Origin: Datura wrightii
Lineage: Eukaryota > Streptophyta > Magnoliopsida > Solanales > Solanaceae
Length of the DNA stretch: 64,000 nt
Reading direction: 5' to 3'
NCBI GenBank assembly: GCA_035772735.1
Contig: JASDFA010000016.1
Location: forward strand, 170,319,001-170,383,000
How positions within the stretch are numbered: position 1 is the first letter of the stretch; each line of letters opens with the position of its first letter. The position numbers and the translations under genes are program-made. Under the pieces are notes generated by a model. It did no database searches and was not told the origin of the DNA. It saw nothing but the letters and a program-made list of their open reading frames with translations. Below are positions 55,684 to 64,000 of this stretch, piece after piece.

Positions 55684-56463
55684 CTAATCATCATCATCAT
55701 CCTCACCATCAACCTGCATGGCTCTTGTGGTGGCATCCTCCTCATCATCATCGTCGGTATCATCAACATCATCGGTCAACACTGTGGCCTCATCATCATC
55801 TAGAGGCTCCTTGAAAGCTGGTCCCACTATGCATATCGGCATCACACTCTTGATGAGTGGGTATCGCTCATCTAATGCTGGCATATCCTCATCAGTGGTT
55901 GGTCTGCCTCCTATCTTTAACTACAGCTCTAGCATCCCAAACATGCAGCCTCGCCAGATGTCATCCTGAGCCTGACGCTCAGTGGAAGTGAGAAGTGGAA
56001 CTGAAGAGTTGGTTGGCTCCTGAACTTTGTGATATCAATCATTTTTCCTACCAAGTGCCCTGCTAGGGGTAGATGATGATCGACCTCTTTTTCCTCAATG
56101 CCAGCCTCTCTCAAAAACTGGGTAAGAAGGCTGCCATAACAGTACATCCATCGGCAGTTATCTCTGGACCTCCTCATGTTATTTGTGAGCACTGTACGAA
56201 AATTGATTGGCATCCCCTTTATCAGGATATACACCAACACAATTCTCTCTCTAGTGATCTCTGTGGTGTGTGTCCCAGGCAAGAGTACAACACATACAAG
56301 CTTGACTCAATCTCTCACCTCCTTAGTCAAGCAGGAGAACGAGAGTGTAGAAAGGGTGTCATTATGGTACCTTGCCCAACGGGAAGATGAGTGTTCACCA
56401 CATAGTGTGTGAAAAATATCATGATATGGGGGTGTCTCTAGCAATATGAAGTACATCGACGGG
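55684..56463 (-). pseudogene. Fragment F ORF2, A-type
   Basis: Minus-strand ORF2 with the segments TLCGEHSSSRW (compare ILCGARSTTRW of A), LLPGTHTTEITRERIVLVYILIKGMPINF and MRRSRDNCRWMYCYGSLLTQFLREAGIEE, which follow A closely. The C-terminus is VGPAFKEPLDDDEATVLTDD and a run of Asp, again as in A. Frame changes lie near 55930 and 56285. The N-terminal half is missing because the inverted LTR of H begins at 56464. The function is unknown, as for the other ORF2 copies. Confidence 0.72.
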
Positions 56464-56989
56464 TGATAACGTCCAAATTTATTCCTTGCGACCTGAGAGT
56501 GTAAATAGATTGACAAAATAAATATACCCAACAGGTGTTGGGGTCGAATCCTATAGTAAATTGAGTCGATAATTCAAGAGTTATAAACTAACTCAAACTA
56601 GAATGCATTGTTGTTCAACATTTGAAAAGTAAAGTGGGAAAAAAAGGAAAAACAGTATCCAATTCTAATTTAGAACTAAGTGGGGAAAATTCCAATTGCT
56701 GCTTTCTCAAGTGAAATGGCTTGGGGTGTGCTATGCATGGTCTAACATCTAGCATGGAATACTTCATTGACTTAAATTCAAATTCAACTTAGATAGCCGT
56801 AGATAAATCTCATTCTCTTATTTCTCAACCACAAGAATGTTTATGCCTTGGGTTTTCTCAAACCCCAAGGCAAGATCAAATCATCAACCACAAGAGCTTG
56901 AGGAGGGATCAAGCTATCTCTATCCTAGACCCTTTAATGGAGTAAAAATGTGGGTTTTGACTATCTCTAGCTCAACCCCACACATCCAA
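56464..56989 (-). repeat. Inverted H-type LTR fragment
   Basis: The last ~525 bp of an Athila-like LTR on the minus strand: it starts TGATAACGTCC (the LTR end reversed) and has GGGTCGAATCC and TGGGTTTTGACTATCTCTAG, which matches the H 3' LTR near 60920 in reverse. It is fused at about 56989 to ORF2 of the opposite orientation. Confidence 0.68.
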
Positions 56990-58048
56990 GGGTTTCCCTG
57001 CTTTCCCTCAATTCGGATCAAGGGTATGGAGGTTGATATTACTTTAGCCGCCATGAATGTATTATTCTAGGATGATAAGATTAATCCAGGGGCTGAGTAT
57101 GCAGATAGAGTGGCTGATAAAGAAAATCAATTCAGCTAGATAACTCTAATCATTGTCAATGCTAAGCCCTTGTGGGCCTCCATGGGTGGGGAGATTTCAA
57201 GGCATGATCTCAAGTTCGAAGCAAAATTGTGGCTGGTATTTGTGTGCGAATGGATTATACCATCAAAGAATGACCAAAGAGTGAACTTGGAGGCTGCTAC
57301 ACTCATCACCTGTACCATGATAGGGGGAGCCCATCAACTTCGGGGAGATTGTGGCCAACCAAATGAAGGAAAGGCCAGGTAGTAGGGAATGTCAATGCCA
57401 GATTGGTTCTTATCTCTCAGTTGTGCCTCAATTTAGGTGTTCCACTATTCCTTGATAAGTATCCCGGATCCACCACCGATGTAATCAATCCGGAGACAAA
57501 AAGGGATGCCAAGGCACCCAAGGTGAAGAGAAAAAGGTTGCAAGCTTTTGAGTCTCTCGAAGGCTCCAACTCCCAGACATAGAAGCGACCCCCATTGCTC
57601 CAGACCTTAATATACCACACCTTGAGACACTAGGTCATGCATCTGGGAAAGCACAATTTCAAGGGCCTTCACCTCGTCCCACATCTTCTCACCCAAGCAA
57701 AATTCAAAAGCTTGCCGAGATGATACATTCTCATGAGAGACAACTCAAAAAGTTGGCTTAGTAAAAAGGGAGATGAAGAATGTGTACGATAGCTTGACCA
57801 AACTATGCTCTCGGGTGGATGTAGTGGAGGGCACAGTGACATCTCTTCGGGCTGAAGTGCAAGAGTTGAGAAGTCGGGTACCAAGGAAAGATCTGAACAT
57901 GAGCGCACTTGATGCAGCCATGGCCGCTCCACTTATAGCTCGAGGCCCCATTGATGATATATTTGAGGGCCTAGGTGATGATGAGGAGACCTGGGGAGAT
58001 AAGGGTCATGATGCAGATTATGAGGCCAATGTTGATGATGAGGAGTAG
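56990..58048 (+). pseudogene. Element H ORF2, B-type
   Basis: Begins in the middle of the family sequence: FPCFPSIRIKGMEVDI, then WASMGGEISRHDLKFEAKLWL, VCEWIIPSKNDQRVNLEAATLI, each aligning with B ORF2. After frame changes the last part, 57773-58048, is open: a coiled segment (LTKLCSRVDVVEGTVTSLRA), MSALDAAMAAP, DDIFEGLGDDEE and an acidic tail, as in B. Stops occur near 57070, 57137 and 57380. The N-terminal third is replaced by the inverted LTR. Confidence 0.75.
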
Positions 58049-60014
58049 CCACTTGAGGGAGTTCCCACCACCTTTTCCATTTTTCATGCATACATTGGAG
58101 ACAATGTATTTTCATAGTTGGGAGTGGGGTAAGCTCTCTCTTTCTCTCGTGTAGTTATTATTGAGTTGTTGTGCCCTCGTAGGGCTTGTTGTTGATATTT
58201 TGTTTCCCTTGTTAGGCTAATTTGATTTTTTTTATGTTGCGTTGGTTACTGATTGCTGCCCTTGTCAGGCCTGTGATGAATGAAATTTTGTGCTTAAGTT
58301 GTTAGTGCCATTAAATAGGTTTGTGTTCAATTTCCAAATGTTTCATGGCCCAAGTCTCATTTATCGCCTGTTGTTTATAGTAGTTAGTGAATAAACTCCA
58401 AGAATTTTCTTTATGCCACAGTTCTTTCCCAAGGAGCGATTTTCTTTTCTTTTCTTTTATTATCGGAATGGGTTGCATTTGCCATGATGGATGGAGAGGT
58501 TACTTTCTTAATGGAAAATGTTGAGTTTAAAGTTCTTTTTGAGTCAATGACTGAAATGGCTACCAAGAGGTACCACCAGAAAAATTTCTTAAATGGCATG
58601 GTTGTTAAAAAAAGGAATTTTGAGAAGGAAAGGAGTAGTTTAATTTGAAAGCTAAGTACTCTTTTGTCATAAGTTACACATTCTTTGTTTGGCTTCTTGA
58701 TTCACATGATATCTAGTTTTATGACTCTTGATGTAGTGATGAAAATGGTGTGAACCCCTTGGAGGGTGATGCTTTGTGGGAAAGGTTTTAGTTTAATTTT
58801 GTTGCATGAACGATTATTTAGAACTTGCCCCAAGTGTGTCTCAAGGAGAAACTCTAGATGTAGTTGCACTTAAAAGATGATTTTAAGCTTTGTTTTGATA
58901 GCTGCTTTACCCATATGACCTCCTTAAGCTTGAATTCTTGCTAGCCAATGTTGAGCCTTTAAGCCTTTTCCTTGAAAACCACATTACAAGCCTATTAACC
59001 TTTTTGTAATCCCTCTTTGGTACCCATCCTCCCTAGTGCTAATTGTGAGAAGAAATGAAAAAATGATGCTTGAAGTCCCAAAAGTGTGGGAATAGAAAAG
59101 GGAAAGATGATGCAAAAGCCTAAGTTTGGGGGTTGCAAAAAGCAAAATGGGAAAATGATGTGAACTTCAATGTGGTAGCACCACATTATGAAAATAATGA
59201 ATGAATTGTTTGGGTAGAAAGAACCAAATTGTGGAAAGGTGCTGCCTCATGCATAAATGAAATGAAGAATGTTAATTAAGGAGAGATAAGGAGCGCTTTT
59301 GTTTCAAAAGTGAAAATGTTGTTCAAGGAGACATAAGGTGAGGGTGATCCCAAAAGAAAATGGAATATGCAATAATATTCAAAAAAAGGGCATTAGGGAG
59401 GTTCTAGTCAGTAGAACTTAAAAGTCATCCTACCTTTCCCCCTAGTCTTCATCATGGCCTCCAAGTCCTAATTGATTTTAAGTGGAACAACTCTATATTA
59501 TTGGTGAATTATATAAAGGGAAAGCCTATGCATCAAGTTACGTGCATGAGAATTTCTTTGTAAGAGTGAGCGTATTTGTTTCATTCTATAACCACTTGAG
59601 TGTGAATTGCTTGATAATTAAATGAGATTCTCTCTTAATGTGAGTAGCATTATCTCTTGGGGAACATGCTTGCATGTGCCAAAAGATATGATTGAGACAA
59701 AAATGTAGTGAGCTTGAAAGAAAACTTTGAATGTGAATTTTTAATGACTTAAGAAGCTATATAACCTTGCTTTGATCAACCATGCCCTATGTTTCAAATG
59801 AAGGAATCAAATATGAATCATGCCAATTTATTGTGGTCATTTCTTGAAACATTTGCATAAAGTGTTGAGTCTCCTCTTTTCCTTTGAGTTGGTGAGCGAT
59901 CTTTAGGTTGTTTGTGTCTTAGTGGTCCCTTGTCCATAATCTCATATAGAATGACATGCTTACCCCTTAGTCCAGCTATAAAGAATTGCCTTACTTGAGG
60001 ACAAGCAATGGTTA
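58049..60014 (+). other. Element H 3' noncoding tail
   Basis: No supported ORF. It has the hairpin ATACATTG-GAGA-CAATGTAT at 58090-58109, an ACATTACAAGCC block at 58981-58992, an AAGTCCTAATTGATTT segment near 59464, and AAGTTTGGGGGTT at 59122-59134, identical to the polypurine tract at 60015-60027. Confidence 0.7.
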
Positions 60015-60027
60015 AAGTTTGGGGGTT
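60015..60027 (+). promoter_or_regulatory. Polypurine tract of element H
   Basis: AAGTTTGGGGGTT directly before the LTR start TGATGAGTTGG. Confidence 0.75.
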
Positions 60028-61424
60028 TGATGAGTTGGTAATTTGCCAACTCCCTAGGCTTCTAAATATGAGTTTTTTCTTGATTTTCAAGTCATTTGGG
60101 AGGATTTTATGCTCTTCCCTTTTGTTTTTTCAAGCTTTCAACTTAAGGAGAGAAGACAAGGAATTGGACAAAAGCATGTAATTAAAGAAGAGGATCGAGC
60201 TCCATCTTATGGGAACGGTGAAACACCGGCTCTAACATAGGAGTATACTGGCGATAAGTGGAAGGTGCACCAGTGGAACCCAGGTTAGCACCTGCGAACC
60301 ACCGGTGCCAACGCCGGTCAGATCCCCAAAGTCACTGACCCCACCTGCGATAAAGCGGCATCCCGCCGATGGGCACCGGCAGAACACCGGTGACTCGCAA
60401 GTGAGGCCGTTTTTAGGAGGGAAAAATCATCCACCACAGGATTTGAGGAGAATTTTTTAACCTATTTCTGTACATTCTCTAGAAAGTACCAAGATTGCAT
60501 TCCAGATTTGGAGAGTTAGAGAGAGAAATATTGAATAGTTTTTCTTCTTCATCTTCTTCCTCAAGGTAAAAACCACCATTAAAGACAATTTTGAGCTTGT
60601 TATTTACTCTTAATGATGAATATTATGAATTTATTTGTCAGTATGCTTTTGTATTATTCATCTATGAGTAGCTAGATATTTTGCTAGGGGTGTGTGCATG
60701 ATTGGGGATAGATTGGATTAGATATAACTATATTAATCTTGTAATTACTTTTTTAGTATAAATCTGTTATTTTCACCCAAATTATAATTGAATTACTGAT
60801 AGTTGCAAATGTGGGTTATGTCTACTTATTCCATTTTTGCTTAAAAAATGGGAAATGGAATATGGGTGAGAAAGCAAGAGTATGCAATTGGGCGTTCAGT
60901 GTATAGGGTTGGGATAGAGATAGCCAAAACCCATATTCATGCACCCATTAGATATTTTACGCTAGAGATAGATCAAACCTTGCCTAAGGTATAGTGGATT
61001 AACTAATTGAGGCCTTGGGTTTTTGAGAAAACTCAAGGAATAGAGAACCCAATTAGTTGAAAAACATCAGGTGTCACTTTAATTTATGCTTAGGAGTAAT
61101 AATTTAATTTTTAGTTAATCTCAATCCAATCAAACCCCCATCATTGCACATCCCTGGCCCTTGCTCATGATTGTTCATTCAATTTGGTTGCCTTGTTCTC
61201 TTGATTGTTGATTTTAATTCAAATTATGATCTCATTTTCCCCCAACATTTATTTTAATTTTAATTTCAATGCATGGATGCAATTTTAGTTCAAATCAATA
61301 GATAACTTTTGGCGTTATTCAATCTCTATTCCCTATGAATTTGACCCCGACTCTTAGTTGGATATTTATATTTCGACGATCATTTACACTTCCTCCTCGT
61401 GAGGAGTGGATTTGAACGTCATCA
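60028..61424 (+). repeat. Element H 3' LTR
   Basis: 1397 bp, starting TGATGAGTTGG (the B-type start) and ending GAACGTCATCA. The CACCGGTG palindrome occurs at 60303-60310 and 60385-60392 within a motif-rich block (60210-60420). Confidence 0.82.
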
Positions 61425-62162
61425 ATTGGGTGGAAGGAAACCCTCATTCATAGCCCTAAATATCTAGGTAAAATGATTCTCAAACTAGCCTTGAAAGCCC
61501 AAGTATTCATAGCCCTACATACCTGGACAAACTGATCCTTAAACTAGCCTTGAAAGCCCAAGGGAATAGGGGAGAATTCTAGCTTGATCTTGAATAGGGA
61601 TCTCAATATCTTGCATGCATGGGAGTCTAGTAACTTAGAATAGGCTAAATACTCTTAAAAAACTCCTTTTAGGGCTTAAAATGACGTCATTAGGAAGTTA
61701 GGAGCTTAGGAATTTCAAAAATACCTTTAATGATTCGCTTGGAAAAATGCTTACTGCCAGTCATACGACTCGTACCATGAGTTATACAATCAACTTATGA
61801 ATCGTAGCTTCCCCCCGTAGTTAGACTGTCTATTTTCTCCAACTCTCTCATTATTTTCATGACTCCTACCATGAGTCGTAGTTCCCTACTACGACTCGTA
61901 CAATCACTCATATGACCAACACCTGACAACTCAGCAGCATGTTACGACTCCATTACCATGAGTCGTACCACCAAACTATGACTCATGGTGGGGACTCGTA
62001 GTCTAGGGAAAGAGCCTCTGAACTGAATCACGAGTCTTCCTATGACCCATACCATCTTATTATAACTCGTATCATTGGTTGTAGTGAGAGAAAATTACAG
62101 ACTCCTCTGCTGAACATATTCAACTTCCCGAATCCAGTCTTAGGAAACTTTGAGGTGTTACA
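61425..62162 (-). repeat. D4 3' LTR, first ~740 bp only
   Basis: Minus-strand start of a D-type LTR (TGTAACACCTC at its right end). It is truncated where element H ends. It carries TACGACTCGTA-type motifs (for example 61764-61774) and a 59-bp tandem duplication (61446-61504 and 61505-61563). Confidence 0.8.
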
Positions 62163-64000
62163 TTATCTCCCCCTTGAGAACATTCATCCTTGAATGTAGA
62201 TTAAGCTTACTGAAGGGCTAGGGAAAGAACTACAATCCCAAAACTGAACAATTGAAGGTGACAATTGACGAAGTGACTGACTTTGGACTGAAATACATGA
62301 TTGAACTGAATTCATGAATCACATACACATGCTATGACATGAAAGAAACTTAGAGACATGTACTTGACATGAAACTGAATAGAGTACCAAGGAAGAAACT
62401 GACACCTCATGTTGTAACTGAGCCGAAAGGAAAAAGATGTGTGTATCTATCCATCATATCTGCTTCGGCTTCCCTAGTAGCTCCCTCAACAAGTTGATTC
62501 CTCCACAAAAACTTCACTGAAGCTACTTCCTTATTCCTCACCTTACGAACCTAATGATCAAGGAACTAAATTAAAACCTCCTCATAGGTACGGCTATCCT
62601 TCACACCTATGCTCTCCACTAGAACAACTAAGACCAGGGCCCTAATGCACTTCTTCAATAAAGATACATGAAAAACTGGATGTACTGTAGCCAACTCCAC
62701 TGGTAACTCCAACTCATATGCCACCTTGCCAACTCACCTCAGAATCTTAAAGGACCAATATATCTGGGACTAAGCTTCCCTTTCTTTCTGAACCTCATCA
62801 CTCCCTTCATAGGAGACACCTTCAGAAATACCCAATCATCAACCTCAAACTCAAGCTCTCTCCATCTAAAATCCGCATAAGATTTCTAATGATTCAAAGC
62901 TATTTTCAGCCTTTCCCCAATAAGCTGAACTCTCCATGTAAACTGAATTTGGCCCTATCAGCGTAGCCTCACCTACCTCAAACCAACCAATAAGTGATCT
63001 ACATCTCCGCCCATAAAGAGCCTCAAATGGGGCCATCTGAATGCTAGAGTGATAACTGCTATTATAAGTAAATTCAATGAGAGGCACGTGTTCATCCCAT
63101 CTACCCTTGAAATCGATCACACATGCTCTCAACATATCCACAAGAGTCTGGATGGTCCACTCAGCCTGACCATCTGTCTGTGGGTAAAAAATAGTGCTAA
63201 GCTTTACTTGAGTACCAAGACCTTTCTAAAATGATCTCCAAAACTGAGAGGTGAACTGAGTACCCCTATCTGAGATGATTGAAAAAGGGACTCCATGAAA
63301 TCGAACTAACTCCCAAATGTACAATCTAGCATAATCCTCAGGTGGATTGGTTGTTTTGGCCGGAAAGAAGTGAGCTAATTTGGTCAACCTATCCACAATC
63401 AACTATAGAGAGTCATACTATCGGTAGGCACGAGGCAAGCCTGTAATGAAGTCCATGTTGATCTCTTTCCACTTCCAAGTAGGAATACTAATGTCTTGAA
63501 GAATACCACCAGGTATTTGATGCTCAACCTTCACCTGTTGGCAAGCCACAAACTCCACTATGTTCTTATTCATACCATTCCACCAATAGACTCCCCGTAG
63601 ATCACGGTACACCTTGGTGGAACCTGGGTTGATAGAATACTGAGAGCTATGAGCCTCGCGCAACATTCGCTCTCTCAAGTCATCTATAGATGGAACACAT
63701 AATCGACCCTAATATTAGAGCACACCATCTCCTTCTTGGGAGAAAACCTCCACTTTTTGACTTCAGACTACATTCTTCAACTTTACCAAGATAGGATCCT
63801 CATCTTTCCTAGCCTTGACCTTGGTCACCAATGAAGATTCTGACCCATTCTAAATGATGACACCACCATCCCTTGATTCAACAAGATGAACCCCTAAACG
63901 AGAAAGCCTGTGGACATCCTTTGCTAACTCCTTCCTCCCATCCTCAGCATGAGACACACTCTGCATGGACAGCCTACTAAGAGTATCCGCCACTACATTA
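62163..64000 (-). pseudogene. pol: D4 pol C-terminal half (RNase H end, integrase, chromodomain)
   Basis: Minus-strand pol entering from the right window edge. Near 63955-64000 is the RNase H end (NVVADTLSRLSM). Then follow the integrase zinc domain (REAHSSQYSINPGSTKVYRDL, CQQVKVEHQ), INMDFITGLP, a stop-broken core, MLRACVIDFKGRWDEHVPLI and ALYGRRCRSLIGWFEVGEA. The C-terminus has VRNKEVASVKFLWRNQ and EAEADMMDRYTHLF, the chromodomain-like end, with a stop at 62407-62409. In the zinc domain the first CxxC half is deleted (EFVACQQ). The 3' noncoding strip with a purine-rich tract (minus strand) runs to 62163. The 5' part lies outside the window. Confidence 0.8.

Noticed and set aside
55684..55884. 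Independent small acidic protein gene
   Set aside because: It is the acidic C-terminus of the ORF2 family in fragment F and matches the tail of element A ORF2.

Overview
The window is repeat-dense plant nuclear DNA with no ordinary host gene that I can support. It is built almost entirely from LTR retrotransposons of two Ty3/gypsy types, nested in one another and mostly broken. Markers are a primer-binding site matching plant tRNA-Asp(GUC) in the Athila-like elements, a TGGTATCAGAGC site matching initiator tRNA-Met in the chromoviruses, a chromodomain-like pol C-terminus, and long LTRs of 1.4 to 2.3 kb. The family mix suggests pericentromeric heterochromatin of a eudicot, perhaps Solanaceae; the taxon is inference.

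Layout: 1-1023 is unassigned. A solo LTR (1029-2535, duplication ACAGA) lies in the 3' noncoding part of a minus-strand Athila-like element G (2541-4153), which appears to resume at 39617-41278. Between these halves sits plus-strand element C (4154-39616). C's 5' LTR was split by minus-strand chromovirus D1 (4837-19232), and D1 was split by element A (5101-14902, duplication GCTGC). C's gag was split by a 616-bp CACTA-type element (20373-20988, duplication ACA). C's internal spacer was split by element B (24097-34102, minus strand, duplication CATCT/CATCC). Right of C are an LTR-gag remnant E (41279-43286), an inverted-LTR structure D3 (43287-45874), an unassigned stretch, 5'-truncated chromovirus D2 (47691-54847), an Athila-like fragment F (54848-56463), a second inverted-LTR structure H (56464-61424), and chromovirus D4 (61425 to the window end, minus strand).

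Athila-like elements A, B and C share one gene order: LTR, tRNA-Asp-type primer site, gag, protease, spacer, a second ORF of the kind annotated as putative plant transposon protein, noncoding tail, LTR. None has reverse transcriptase, RNase H or integrase, so they look non-autonomous by design and would need these enzymes in trans. Three noncoding modules recur: a 48-nt two-hairpin block at the end of gag-pro with compensatory base changes, a GNRA-type tetraloop hairpin after the second ORF, and internal copies of the polypurine tract. LTRs also carry family-specific short palindromes, in A, B and C repeated in the internal spacer. These noncoding modules are the most unusual content.

Nearly all ORFs carry stops or frameshifts. 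In D2 gag the first six stops are all glutamine codons changed by C-to-T, as expected for deaminated methylcytosine. I compared sequences by eye; boundaries not anchored by target duplications are good to roughly 10-20 bp.
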